Shown here: one piece after another, positions 12,026 through 23,879 of the stretch
How positions within the stretch are numbered: the first letter of the stretch is position 1
Layout: every line of letters begins with the position of its first letter
Source of the DNA: Histoplasma ohiense
Lineage: Eukaryota; Ascomycota; Eurotiomycetes; Onygenales; Ajellomycetaceae
DNA length: 64,000 bases
Reading direction: 5' to 3'
NCBI GenBank assembly: GCA_017607445.1
Contig: JAEVHH010000007.1
Location: 310,001 to 374,000, forward strand
The notes under the pieces: generated by a model
Database searches by the model: none
What the model saw: only the letters and a program-made list of their open reading frames with translations
What the model was told of the DNA's origin: nothing
Made by a program: the position numbers and the translations under genes

Positions 12026-13149
12026 AATCAGTAATTTATAAGAAGAACATGATCTGGGACTAGATTTATAATATAAACAGTGTAAAGTGACTAATTTAAT
12101 AAACACTATATGGGATCAGAACTAAGAAATTTAATAATGGAACTGGAGAAATATTTAGTCCCAGTTCCATGCATGGTCATATAGTCAGTCTAATCATCAC
12201 AGAATCACTGCAAAATTGATCTGCAAATGATACAGACAATGATAATGAAACATCACTGAGATTAGAGATTAAGAACTATTATTGAGAAAAAAATATGTTA
12301 GAATTTAAGAACTATAAAGATTATATATTGACTCTTTTTACATATCATCATCAGTATTATTGAAAGAAAGAATATAAGATAAATGATGTTAAACTTTATC
12401 TTGATACCCACATTAAGCAGAAATAGTTGAATTTTGTATCATTGTATAAAAGATGTGAAGAAGCAACACTGTTGACTTTTGATAATATACTATTATATCT
12501 AGAAATACAAATTAATGATCCACAGAATCAGCACTGATTGATGAGTCAAAAGTTTCAAAATACAAAGCAACAAGAATGATAATCAATATACAATTTCTCT
12601 AAATATCTCAAAGACTGAGAATACTACTTATCTTCATATAGTGAAGAACAAAGAATGAATAACTTGTATAGTAAAATGTTGAAAATACTACACACTGAAT
12701 TCAACTGTTGAAATCAAGAGCTTCAGAACTACAAAGAGTTGTTTTGAACTCTATAGACTTTTGAAAAAAATATATCAAAGCAATGATATGCTATTTGCAA
12801 AGAAAGATCTGTAATATTTATAGAGAATCAACATTGTTCTGATAAATCTAGCAACTGTTGAAATAAAAGAAAATGAGAGAAACAAACAGATTCAACTGAA
12901 CAAATCAAAAAGAATAAATATAACTGAATGAAGAAGTATTCTCACTGTCATAAGAAGAGTCATATTGCAAATGATTGTTGAATGTTACACTCTGAAAAGC
13001 ACAACTAAATTCAATAAGTACAAAATCAACAATTTCAATTGTAGAAGCAGCTGCTGCATTGGAAATATGAACAACTAGACTGTGAAATAAACAGTTATTG
13101 ATGATGAATATATGAATACTGACAGAAGCAGAATGGATGATGATGTGGA

Positions 13150-16100
13150 TATTAGTGAATTTTAGCACAGATACAAACTTTATATCTCACATCTGAGCAT
13201 CAAAATATTTCTTGAAGACAGAAGATAAATCAAAAGTAGTGGAAGCAGTTGATAATCATAAGATTAAATTATATGAACAACAAAGAACTGCAATGAAGAT
13301 TATTAATAATGAATATATTCTTCAAGAAGAATTTCATCATTTCAAAGAAGCTGATATTAGCAGATATGATATAATTTTAAGTATGCTGTGATTGAAAGCT
13401 GTGAACTCTGATATCAATTGGGTGTGAAGATGCTGAATCTATAGAAAAACATCAAATATTAATCACATACATCTGAATACTGTCAAAGAATTTGCAATAC
13501 TAATTGATGATAGCAATATTATATTTGCTGTCTTATCATTATGAGCTGTGAATGCAGCAACTGAGCCAAATATCTCAGATGATTATAAAGATTATCTTGA
13601 TATATTTCAAGAAAATATATCTGATGTGGAACATGCATTTCATGATCATGCCATAGACCTCAAACCTGGCAAGAAATCTTCATATCAATCAATATATAAT
13701 TTATCATCTCAAGAACTCTCTGTTCTTCAAGAATATATTGAAAAGATGTTAGAGAAGAATTGAATACATTCATTCAAGAGCTCAGCTGACACATCAGTAT
13801 TATTCACATCAAAGAAAAATAAAACCCTGCATCTTTGTATGGATTATCAAGGATTGAATGAAATAACAGTCAAGAATTGATATTCACTGCTCTTAATAAG
13901 TGAAATATTTGATAGATTAGCAGATGTCAAAATATATACACAGTTGAATCTTAGAGATGCATATCATAGAATTCACATACAAGCAGAGAATGAATGAAAA
14001 ACAGTATTTTGAACATGATATGAACACTTTGAATATCTAGTCTTATCTTTTGAGCTAATCAATGTCTCTATAATCTTTCAATCTTATATCAACAAAGCTC
14101 TCAGTGATCTTTTAGACATATACTATGTGGCTTATCTTGATGATATCATAATCTATTCAAACACACTTGATAAACATGTCATTCATGTTAAGAATGTGCT
14201 GGAACAGTTAAGATGTTGGAAACTATATGCTAAACTTAGTAAGTGTATGTTTCATGCAACAGAAATTGGATTTTTGAGTTTTGTGATTATCATACAGAGC
14301 ATTACTGTTGAGAAACACTGCATCAACACAATTCTAGATTAATCAGAATCATGAACTATAAACAAATTGCAAATATTTCTAGAATTCATCAATTTCTATC
14401 ATTGATTTATATACAAGTTCTCAATAATAACAGCATCTCTGACTGAATTGTTAAAAGATTACAAAATGAAAAGAGAGAAGAATAATGCATCTGTTCAGTT
14501 AGATGAAAACTGCAAGTATGCAATTTTGCAGTTAAAAGAATGTTTTACAAAAGCACTGTTGTTGATTCACTTTGATTCACAGTGAAAACTCTGTATAGAA
14601 ATAAACAGATCTGATGTTGCAATCACTGCAGTAATATCACAATTAATAAATGATGATCACTGACACTCAATCACATTTTGATCTAGAAAGCTCACAGAAG
14701 CAGAAAAATGTTATCAAATATATAATTTAAAAATATTGCTGATTGTAGAAGCTTTCAGACAATGATGTCATTATCTATATAATAGCAGACATTCAATAAC
14801 TGTTTTATCTGATCATGTCAATCTTCAGTGCTTCATGACAACAAAGCAGCTAAATAAGTGTCAGATTCATTGAATGGAAATACTCTCAGCATTTGATTTT
14901 GAAATAGAGCATCATTCTGAGAAAAATAATCTCACAGATATATCAAATTGTTATTCAGATTTTGTAAAATACACAGCTCTTTTGACAGAGCTCTCTACTC
15001 TGCAAGAGAAGCTATATAAAAGAATCTTTAAATCACTGAAGACAAAAGAATATACAAAGTTAGATCAATGTATTAAAATGATATGAAAAGATCTGCAAGC
15101 TAATGAAAATTGTTGAGTGAAGAAGTTTATAGTCATCAATGACAATAATCTCTGCAGAATAAAGAACACATCTGTGAATGAGAATAAAATTGCAGATATT
15201 ATGAGATTAAATCTAGAAACTCTGATATCATGAATTCTAACTGTCAAAATATTTGAATTCAAGACAGTCTATTGTAAAGAGATAGTTGAATCTATCATTG
15301 AACTCTTACTACAAATTCAGAATAGAGACACTGATATATCTGAACTTCACAGAAGACTAGAGATGAATAATGCTAGTGTAGATAATCATTCAATCTGAGC
15401 AGTAGATAAAGATGATCTGCTCAGAAAAGATGATAAAGTCTATATACTGCAAGACAAGATTATAAAACATGAAATAATAAAAATGAATTATGATGATTCT
15501 CAAGATGACCATTTTGAATGTGACAAAATCATTGAAGCAATCAAATGCAAGTACTTGTGACATGATATGAATGATGAGATTGCAGAATATGTGAGAATTT
15601 GTGATGTTTGTTAATATATTAAGATACCACAGCACAAGCTGTATGAGTTACTACAATCATATTCAGTGTCAGATAAGAAATAACATACAATTAGCATGAA
15701 CTTTATTGAAGATCTATCAGATAATAAAAAGAGAAGTCAAATCTATAATACTATTGTTGTATTTATTGATTTATTCATCAAATGAGCTATAATTGTGTGT
15801 CTACATCTTCAGAGCTAGATGCAGAAGAACTTATGAACATTATTGTATGAAGAATTGTGAAGAACTTTGATCTATCTGTGAACATTATTAATGACTGAGA
15901 TTCATTAATAAATAGCAAGTTTTGATCAACATTATGTTATCTGCTTCATGTTCAACAAAAATTATCAACAGCATTCCACCCACAAATCAACAGTCAGACA
16001 GAATGATTGAATCAGATGATTGAACATTATGTTCACATATATTGCAGCTATTAGCAAGATAATTGAATAGAATGAATTTCTTTGACACAATGAATATATA

Positions 16101-16752
16101 ACAACATCTTTCACACATTGATAAAAATAACATCATCTGAAGCAATAATCAGCTGATCAACTGAACTTCACATAGACATGAAATCTTCAAACACAGATGT
16201 ATCAAAATCAGTGATAAAACAAGTGAAATAAATGAAGCAAGTGAAGAACAAGATTCAAGAATGTCTGAAAGCTGTCAAAGCAGCTGAGAAAAAGTATTAT
16301 AATCAGTATCATATATTAAAAAACTTTAAAATAGAGAACTGAGTAATACTGTATGCAAAAAATATATCCATCTTGCAATTCTCATTCAAACTAGATCATT
16401 GATTTTTGAGTCTCTTTCAAATAATTGATATCTGTGGTACACAGATGTACAAACTGAAACTCATACTGCAATATAAAAAAATTCATTCTGTATTTCATAT
16501 TTCTCTTCTTGAATCATATCACACACACAACAGACAAATCCCACAAGCAGAACTGATAATTATAGACATGTAAAAGAAATAAGAAGTTGAAGCTATATTA
16601 GACAAGTATCAGTACTGCAGTCAAACACAATATCTTATCAAATGAAAAGATTGTACAGACACAGATAATTCTTGGAAACTCAAGAAAAACTTGATAAACA
16701 GTCAGAAGTACTTAAAACAGTTTAATAAAACCTATCAGAAGTCAGTCAGTAA
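13150..16752 (+). pseudogene. pol of B1 (protease, reverse transcriptase, RNase H, integrase, chromodomain)
   Basis: Gypsy pol domains appear in order. The RT region begins near 13575 (DDYKDYLDIFQ) and has an intact Y-L-D-D at about 14133-14144. RNase H is about 14590-14880 and the H2C2 integrase zinc motif about 15590-15640 (Y-V-R-I-C-D-V-C). The integrase core is about 15690-16150 (H-P-Q-I-N-S-Q-T-E, 15980 on), and a chromodomain-like end at about 16580-16740 includes Y-L-I-K-W-K. The stop is TAA at 16750. TGA stops and a few frame changes interrupt it. Integrase with a chromodomain marks it as a chromovirus. Confidence 0.85.
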
Positions 16753-16799
16753 ATAAAAACAAAGAAAACAATAATGACTGCTGAATATATTTATTTCAT

Positions 16800-17939
16800 T
16801 CAGAGATTAAAAAACAGATCTGCCACAGCTTGATCAGTGTCATTCAAGAAATTATCATCAAAACAAATCTGCTTATTATTTCAGATTTTCTTAACTGATG
16901 AAGCACAATATTTCAACAATGACTTGAGAGCTGTGATCAGCAATGTAATCATCAGAATCTCATCAATCATTATTTCAGTCAGAGTCTCAGAAGAATCATC
17001 TCATTGAATCTCTCAGATCTTCACAGCAAAGAATTTAGTCATCACAGTTACAGCACTCTGCAAAACATTAACATTCAAAGCATTCACATCAGTGACAATT
17101 AGATTCTCAGTAGTGTTGATAATCATCTGAGTCAATTCAACAGCATTCACTGACATCTAATATGAGTTAATGTTATATATCATAAAAACATCTGTTTTGA
17201 ATAATAACTATCAGAATGTAAGTATGCTTTATCACTGAGCAGTGCTTGCATTTTTTGCATCAATCCTCAGCAGACTCACAATGATGATGAAGAGACATTG
17301 TCAAATATTGAATACAATAACAGCAATATACTGCTGTATTTCTTTTTAATACTTCAATAGAATCATTCACTTTCTCATCTTTATCTACATTATCAGTCAA
17401 CTCAAATAACATACCAAGATCTTGATTCAGTGAGAATGACATCAATGTAATAGCAGAATGTGAAAACACATTTTCTGAAACACTGCTATAATTAAATGCC
17501 ACACTCTGCTGTGACAACAGATCATCAGAGTTTATATAGAATTCTAGAATCTCATCTATATTCTTATAGATCTGTATATCAAGTACAAATCTCACAACAA
17601 CAGTTTGATATGTGATAAATCTCTCATTCAGAACTTCATCAGAGAGCAGTATTTTGTGAAATTCATTGATCAAAGATTGATCAGTTTCATGAAAATGCTC
17701 AGATATCTATAATCTATTAGTATTCATAACAATCTCAGTTTAAGAAAACTTACAGCAGCACAACTTCTATTTGATATATAGCAGACATGACAGTATATTC
17801 ATTCATCATTTACAAAGCAAAAATATACTGAAGAGTTTTGCAATCTCTTCAGACAACTCAAGTAAATACTCTTGATGACAGACAGTATATCACTTTTTAT
17901 AGACTCTGAATCAGCAACAGAAACAGCTGATTCTGATAT
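16800..17939 (-). pseudogene. Antisense spliced accessory gene of B1
   Basis: Three exons lie opposite to pol: 17754-17939 (186 nt), about 17214-17706, and 16800-17156 (357 nt). Intron 1 is 17707-17753 (47 nt, GTAAGT donor). Exon 1 carries C-x2-C-x20-C-x2-C-x6-C followed by two residues and the intron. Exon 2 has an open stretch of 137 codons (17260-17673) and ends in a second Cys/His-rich segment (YCCYC, HHHC, CKKCKHC). Exon 3 is helical. Exon lengths equal those of the B2 copy (41386-42526) where both can be read. The start ATG has become ATA, and the second donor is damaged. Zinc binding is inferred; function is unknown. Confidence 0.72.
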
Positions 17940-18474
17940 TCTATCATAATTTTAATTAGTATCAAGATCTTATTCTAAGAAGAAGAAGAAGTAAAAAAGA
18001 AAAATAAATATTGAAAATTGAAATCAATATTACAATATTGATCAAAAAAATTGCAACAACACAAAACTCAACTCAAAATGAAAAACACAATCATACAATC
18101 AAAACTTCAAATTTTGCAATAAAAATCATATAGAAGAATACAGTATACTTTGTTTGATAAATTAATATATTCTTTTTTAATAAAAAAATTGTTAGTGGTA
18201 ATGTTGATGATGATTTTCAATAGAGTGTGGTTTTTGATGTAGAAGTCAAAGAAAAGAGGTTCAGAAGTTGTGTCTAAATCATAATTGAACTGCAATAACA
18301 TCAGAGATGAAAAAACATTTTTTCAAAACAGTAATACTTTGAAATTAATCTCAACAATTAATTCAGCTCAATTCTGTGAACTTTATACAATATCAATTAT
18401 ACAGTATATATTATGAACTTCACACATTGCAATAAAAAGCTCTGAGAATCAGATCTTTGAAGAAGAGAGATAAT

Positions 18475-18745
18475 TATAATAAATACAATAAAGATATCTA
18501 TATTAGAAAATAGCTATATAGCAATAGAAGAACACAAAACACATCAGAATTAATGAGAATGAATATAATACACAGTTTTATAGACAGTTGTAGAATGTGA
18601 TAATCATCTATATAATGCTCACTGATATCTGTAGATATTAGAAGATCAGTGATTAGCTTTGAATAATAAAGATTGTTATCTTCTTAACATTCTATATATA
18701 TACTTCACACTACTCTCATAATTATATCTAGAATCATCTCTTACA
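18475..18745 (+). repeat. 3' LTR of B1 (271 bp)
   Basis: It starts TATAATAAATAC, a hypermutated TGTAATAGGCGC, and ends CATCTCTTACA. It is preceded by the purine-rich GAAGAAGAGAGATAAT and matches 19012-19282 in reverse. Confidence 0.88.
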
Positions 18746-19282
18746 ACTTTCAATTCATTGAGCTACTGTTGTGCATGTAGAATAGCTAATTGCTGCTTTT
18801 GTTTATGAATTTGATTATTCAACTGTTGCAAATATACATTGTGATCATTGAAGACAGTAGAGAATTCAGATTGATTTTCAAGAGATCTTGTGTGTGTTGA
18901 GATCATCTTGTGTGTTTTAACTAATATTATATATTTTAACTAATATTGTGTGTTTTATTGTAGATGTGTGTAACAACAGACTACTCAAATAAAGTTTAGA
19001 GTGATTAGAATTGTAAGAGATGATTCTAGATATAATTATGAGAGTAGTATGAAGTATATATATAGAATGTTAAGAAAATAGCAATCTCTATTATTCAAAG
19101 CTAATTGCTGATCTTCTAATATCTATAGATATCAGTGAGCATTATATAGACAATTATTACACTCTATAACTGTCTATAATGTTGTATGCTATATTCATTC
19201 TCATTAATTCTGGTGTGTTCTGTGTTCTTCTATCGTCATATAGCTATTTTCTAATATAGATATCTCCGTTGCGCCTATTACA
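18746..19282 (-). mobile_element. B-family 5' end fragment (LTR, leader, gag start), copy B3
   Basis: Reversed, it reads LTR (19282 to 19012), leader, gag ATG near 18900 and the gag coiled coil, then stops at 18746 against B1's 3' LTR. It keeps the leader uninterrupted (AAACTTTATTTGAG, reversed, about 18985-19000), which serves as the empty-site reference for the A1 insertion in B1. The LTR keeps CpG at its outer end (CCGTTGCGCC, 19267-19276). Confidence 0.85.
19012..19282 (-). repeat. 5' LTR of B3 (271 bp)
   Basis: It starts TGTAAGAGATG and ends GCGCCTATTACA on the + strand. It lies in inverted orientation to 18475-18745, with 266 bp between the two. Confidence 0.88.
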
Positions 19283-19608
19283 ATAGATGACTATATCATA
19301 CTCAATGCAAAAAATCTCTGATTGCTACACTCAGTTCACAAACTCAATCATAAATATATTGAACTCTTCAAGATTCTGAATATCATTGGAAAACAAGTAT
19401 ACAAACTAGAACTGTCATCTTCATATAAAAGCATTCATTCTGTATTCCACATATCTTTATTGAAGTTATACAATCACAGAAATGAAGCTCTATCAGAATC
19501 AGAACTGAAACTTATTGACAAAAAAGAAGAATATCAAATTAAAGAAATTCTTGAAAAACAACAACAAAAAAACAAATCTTCAGAATATTTTGTGAGATGA
19601 ACAGATTA
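19283..19608 (+). pseudogene. pol C-terminus of E2 (integrase tail and chromodomain)
   Basis: An open stretch of 92 codons from 19322 matches the end of chromovirus pol. It contains KLNHKYIELFKILNIIGKQ, then L-x-L-P/S-x-S-x-x-S-I-H-x-V-F-H-I-S-L-L, then E-E-Y-x-I-K-E-I-L...Y-F-V-R, the start of a chromodomain (which normally binds methylated histone H3 and steers insertion). A TGA follows at 19598. The upstream residues continue in frame across one stop. Confidence 0.85.
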
Positions 19609-20082
19609 AAATTCTAATGATAATATATGAAAACTGAAAGAAAATATATTGAACACTCAGATATTTGAAATCTTTCTCAAACAAGAAAATGAACAACAAA
19701 TACAAAATCAACATACTTTTGAACATCAAAAGTGTGAACATCAAGTCAAAAGATGTCAGAAGTGCAAATCTTAAATCAAAAAACATTAGAAATACAAATT
19801 TCACTCAAACTTCAATCAAATATATTTTTTTAAGAATTTTATCAGAGAAAAGAGAAAAAGGAAAAAATTCAATTTGAGTATAATAAATACAAAAAATAAA
19901 ACATACAAACAAGAAAAAAACAAAGAAAATAGATTCTAAGAAAAGTCTAAAGATTTTTAATTCATTCACTTTCATCTTATCTTTCATCTCTCATTTTCTC
20001 TTCTCTCTCTCATCATCTCTCTCATTCTCTCTCTCTGTCATCCTCACTCAATACTCCTTCTGATACTTGTATATTATCAGCA

Positions 20083-21127
20083 GGGCTGCGAAGTCCGACT
20101 CTGCCACCTCCTCGTGGTGCAGCCTGGTAACATCATCTAGTGATGATGGCCAAGAGCAGAGCGGTTGTTATGAGTGTCTGATTCTTAGTGAACTCAGCAT
20201 TCATTGGCCTTCAGGCCTTGATCTTTGCTCACTACAAGCAATCGCCCTGCTTCCGCCCTGCCTCTGCTCCCTGCGAGCAATCACCCTGCCGCTGCTCACT
20301 ACGAGCAATCGCCCTGCCGCTGCTCCCTACGAGCAATCACCCTGCCGCTGCTCACTACGAGCAATCGCCCTGCCGCTGCTCACTACGAGCAATCGCACTG
20401 CCGCTGCTCCCTGCGAGCAATCACCCTGCCGCTGCTCCCTGCGAGCAATCGCCCTGCCGCTGCTCCCTGCGAGCAATCGCCCTGCCGCTGCTCCCTGCGA
20501 GCAATCACCCTGCCGCTGCTCACTACGAGCAATCGCCCTGCCGCTGCTCCCTGCGAGCAATCACCCTGCCGCTGCTCACTACGAGCAATCGCCCTGCTTC
20601 CGCCCTGCCTCTGCTCCCTGCGAGCAATCACCCTGCCGCTGCTCACTACGCGCAATCGCCCTGCCGCTGCTCCCTGCGAGCAATCACCCTGCCGCTGCTC
20701 ACTACGAGCAATCGCCCTGCCGCTGCTCACTACGAGCAATCGCACTGCCTCTGCTCCCTGCGAGCAATCACCCTGCCGCTGCTCACTACGCGCAATCGCC
20801 CTGCCGCTGCTCCCTGCGAGCAATCGCCCTGCTTCCGCCCTGCCTCTGCTCCCTGCGAGCAATCACCCTGCCGCTGCTCACTACGAGCAATCGCCCTGCC
20901 ATAGCACTTGCGTGCTTTGATTATCTCTACCATGAATGGCCATACGTCGGGCCAGAAGTGGATGAACAGTCTATATAGACTGAGTCTTCTCAAGAGTTGT
21001 TATCTGGATCCTGTGTCTATCATTACTGTGTATATAGAGATTTCTCCAGCGTAGCACATCCCCATGCCCTTTGAGAGACTTTTGAAGTGCAGGCATTGCC
21101 TGTATCTTCTCTGGGACATTAAACCAA

Positions 21128-21155
<28 letters not shown>
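20083..21155 (+). mobile_element. SINE-like retroposon with minisatellite core and (ACAT)n tail
   Basis: The 1073-bp insert is flanked by a perfect 13-bp duplication TATATTATCAGCA (20070-20082 and 21156-21168). It ends in ACATTAAACCAAT followed by about eight ACAT units. A long duplication plus simple-repeat tail is the mark of LINE-type reverse transcription. The head (20083-20220) and the 3' part (20905-21125) are single copy here. No RT gene is present, so it is non-autonomous. The head has weak similarity to a tRNA T arm (AAGTCCGACTC), which I do not consider proven. Confidence 0.85.
20222..20905. repeat. 28-bp GC-rich minisatellite
   Basis: About 24 units follow the pattern CTGCTCCCTGCGAGCAATCG plus CCCTGCCG, alternating CTCCCTGCGAGC/CTCACTACGAGC and TCGC/TCAC, with a longer TTCCGCCCTGCCT variant three times. 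It is rich in CpG, in contrast to the flanks. Long open frames on both strands arise because the repeat lacks stops; they are not genes. Confidence 0.95.
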
Positions 21156-21160
<5 letters not shown>

Positions 21161-22555
21161 TATCAGCATTTATTTTGAGTGCAGGGGTATAGATAAATAT
21201 CTATTTCACAAGACATTTATCTTCTCACATCTTCTCTTCCTCATCAATCTACTCATTCTCTGATATATTCAATGAAGAAAGATATTTTCTTTTATCTTTT
21301 TCTTTCATTTCTTCATCATCTGAGACATCCTCTTTCTCTGCTCCACAGATGTTAGTGGCAAATTGACAAAGAAAACAGATATCACAGACACTGCTGCAGT
21401 CATCAGCATCTTTACAATCTTCTTTATTAACTCTTCAGTTAACTTCTTCAACTTCTCTTCAGCTGATATCTCTTCAGTCAACTTCTCTATCACAGAGTTT
21501 TCAGAACTCATTATTTTTAAAACTCTCTTCTTCATATTCTTCTCTTTCTCTAACATCTTCACTCTGAAAGAATCAGATACAATCACAGTCTTCAAAACCT
21601 GCATCTCTGCAGACTCAGCTGCTGCTCAGTACTGAGATTATAAAGCATTCATTTCTACTCTGCTCTGAGCAGACAGTATCATCAGATGAGATGTGTTCAA
21701 TTATTTAACTAAATAATAAAAATAACTTTTGTAACTGATCATGTTCTTCTCAGTCATCATTTTTATGAAGATAAACACTCATCTGTGTATGATGCATCTC
21801 AGAAGAGATGTATCATATATCTAGTATCATTATCAGTATATCAACATTGCTAAGAGCAAGAATTAAAGAGAATTACTTACAGATTTACAGAATTTCTCTG
21901 CAGAGACACAAATCTCACAACATTTCTGAGTATTTGATCTCAATGCATATCAAAAATCAATATTTTCAAGTCTAAAGATTCAATATTCACACAGAATTCA
22001 ACTGTTGTATATTATATAATTAGAGCTAGAGCAATATAACAAGTGAACAGTGAATGATACTATATAGAAATGAGCTAGTGATGTATATGATCACACTAAT
22101 AATACCACTGACAAGAAACATCAGCAATAATATATAATAAATATCAGCAAGAAAACAACTTACTTAAAATCAGAATATCTGAAAAAGCTCATTTCAAAAA
22201 AAAAAAGAAGAGAGAGAAAGAGAACTGACAAAAATTTAAAAAAATTTTTTATTGAAGATGAAAAATCACAGCAGAAAGACAAGAAATTTTGATGATGATT
22301 AAGTTAAAAGAAAAGAGAAATCTTCAAAAAAAAAGAAATTTTTTTTACTTCTCTGCATACAATCTCTAGCAATCAAAGAATACATCAATTTCATTTCATT
22401 AGAAAATCAATAACAACACATATACAAGCTATCTAGAGGATACAATTGATACACTGCTATCAACAAACAGAACTTACAATACAGAAATGCAATTATCTAC
22501 TAATGAGCAATCTATACAATCACTGAAAACAGCTCTTATAAAAAAAAGAGACAAT

Positions 22556-22818
22556 TGTAATGCATTCATTTATTATTTTCTTATTATCTTCACTTATTCT
22601 TATCTCTTTTCATTATTCTTTCACTACTGCTATTTCTATATGTATATATATATCAATGTATGTATTTCACACATCTTCTTTCTTTTTCTTTTCTTTCTTA
22701 GCAATTAGCTACACTACATTACACTACTATACTACACTCTACAATATATTACTATTATCTTCACTATGCTATAAACTATCTTCTACTGTTACTCTTCACA
22801 CTGTCACTACATCTCATA
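22556..22818 (+). repeat. 3' LTR of E2 (263 bp)
   Basis: It starts TGTAATGCATTC and ends CATCTCATA (mutated from CACA). The purine tract AAAAAAAAGAGACAAT precedes it. Confidence 0.88.
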
Positions 22819-23338
22819 TGCTCATACAGATCTTTATTTTTGAGTAAGTGAATATTATATCAGAGTTGATAATAGTAGAACTGAGACAGAAACTTCTGTA
22901 TAATATTTCATCTGTAGAATGAATAGAATGCAATCTGTGATATTGAATAAAGAATATAACTCTTATATCATACAACAATTGAATATTCAAATCTGTTGTT
23001 CTGATTTGTTTTGTCATTACTCATGATCTGAATAAGAGATCAGCAGAGTGTTGATCTCTCATTTAACAACTCAATTGTAAACAGATCAGTCAACTGCATC
23101 TCTCATCTGAACTGCTCTCTCAACAGTATATGATGACTCATGAGAAAGTCAGCTGTTATACAGAGAAGAGATTCAACTGTATATCTTCCATTCTTCTATC
23201 ATTTCTCTCAACACTGATATACAAAGTTCATCATATTCAACTCAATATAGCTGTTCATCAGAGTGTCTGCATCTCTGTTCACAAACTCTGTACATCTTTG
23301 TACATACTTTATAGATCTGTGAGTCTTTAACATATTAT
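22819..23338. other. Unassigned stretch between E2 and the large hAT
   Basis: About 520 bp of CpG-poor sequence with no recognisable domain on either strand. Short open frames (for example 22814-23017 minus) have no family features. It does not continue the E integrase seen on the other side of the hAT element, so it is not the other half of the same target. Confidence 0.5.
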
Positions 23339-23879
23339 TAGACTGGCCGGTGGGACCATGAATTTCATGTTTGATTTGGTTTGGTTTGGTCCCAGTCCAT
23401 TTCTTGGCGTGATTTCCAGTGAGACCAGAATCAGAATGGGAGTGTAAAGGGATCAAAATTTTCAAAAATGAAGTGTAAAAGAATCAGATTTAGATCTAAC
23501 ATGACTATTATAGAATCAACAAAATTTATTATTTCATGCAAAGTGACTGACTATGAAAAATAAGAATGTGATCTGGGACTGATCATGATTTTAGCTCAAG
23601 TTTGATCCCATTCTGATGATTATGTAATACATGACAATTGATAATGATTATTGATAACACTCACAATACATGACAATTGATAACAATTATTGATAACACT
23701 CACAAGCTCATTAATACTATATACAATCACATTCAATTTTTTTCTCCACTATATCATTGAAAGAGAATTCTGTCACAATAGAATTCTTATCAACAATTTC
23801 TTTTTCTTTTTCATACTTAATCATCATCAATTTCTTTACAGTTTCTTCTTGCAATTGATCATGACAATAGTGACAAATA

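Larger units (their letters stand above)
10677..12192. mobile_element. Non-autonomous hAT element with an internal minisatellite
   Basis: The 1516-bp element is bounded by inverted ends (TAGGCTGGCTGG at the left, CAGTCTA at the right) and a perfect 8-bp target duplication ATCATCAC (10669-10676 and 12193-12200), the hallmark of hAT transposons. Its first ~290 and last ~320 bp match the ends of the large hAT at 23339-29236, including the subterminal GTAAAGTGACT motifs. The genes are replaced by about 890 bp of tandem repeats. It depends on a transposase from elsewhere, most simply one like that of the large element. Confidence 0.92.
10462..13100 (+). pseudogene. gag of B1, split by the hAT insertion
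   Basis: The first ATG at 10462 opens a reading frame beginning MILTHTRSLENQ. A Gln-rich coiled coil (EQQLAILHAQQQLNKLK) lies at about 10570-10625. The hAT element at 10677-12192, with its 8-bp TSD, interrupts it. It resumes at 12201 with capsid-like helices (KDYILTLF..., 12318 on) and ends with a zinc knuckle C-x2-C-x4-H-x4-C at about 12940-12975. The same N-terminus appears reversed at 18746-18900. In-frame TGA and TAA codons show it is dead. Confidence 0.8.
3842..18745 (+). mobile_element. B-family gypsy chromovirus copy B1, with two nested insertions
   Basis: B1 has a 5' LTR at 3842-4274, gag from 10462, pol to 16752, an antisense accessory gene at 16800-17939 and a 3' LTR at 18475-18745. 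Two elements sit inside: A1 (4289-10365) between the 5' LTR and gag, and a non-autonomous hAT (10677-12192) inside gag. Removing A1 plus one TSD copy rejoins a leader sequence that is intact, reversed, at 18980-19030, which proves the nesting. The 5-bp flanks of the LTRs (AATGA and ACTTT) do not match, so one end has been rearranged. Confidence 0.85.
19960..22192 (-). pseudogene. Antisense spliced accessory gene of E2, interrupted by a SINE-like insert
   Basis: Exon 1 is 22164-22192 (29 nt, ATG start), intron 1 22026-22163, exon 2 21881-22025 (145 nt) and intron 2 21850-21880 (shortened to 31 nt). Exon lengths equal those of copy E1. Exon 2 keeps CCEIC and the final C, but the first Cys pair is damaged (C-E-Y). 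Further downstream an open stretch of 99 codons (21305-21604) is a Lys/Glu-rich coiled coil, followed by an acidic tail. The insert at 20083-21155 splits the tail. The reading frame may end near 19960. Function is unknown. Confidence 0.62.
19283..22818 (+). mobile_element. E-family gypsy element, 3' half (copy E2)
   Basis: It begins inside pol (integrase tail and chromodomain, 19283-19608) and continues through the antisense accessory gene to a purine tract and a 3' LTR (22556-22818). A SINE-like insert (20083-21155) sits inside. The left part was lost at the B3 LTR. This copy links the chromodomain pol end to the spacer seen at 1-1048. Confidence 0.8.

Noticed and set aside
20067..20978. 303-codon open frame and several others on both strands
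   Set aside because: They are translations of the 28-bp minisatellite, open in several frames at once, and cross the SINE-like boundaries.
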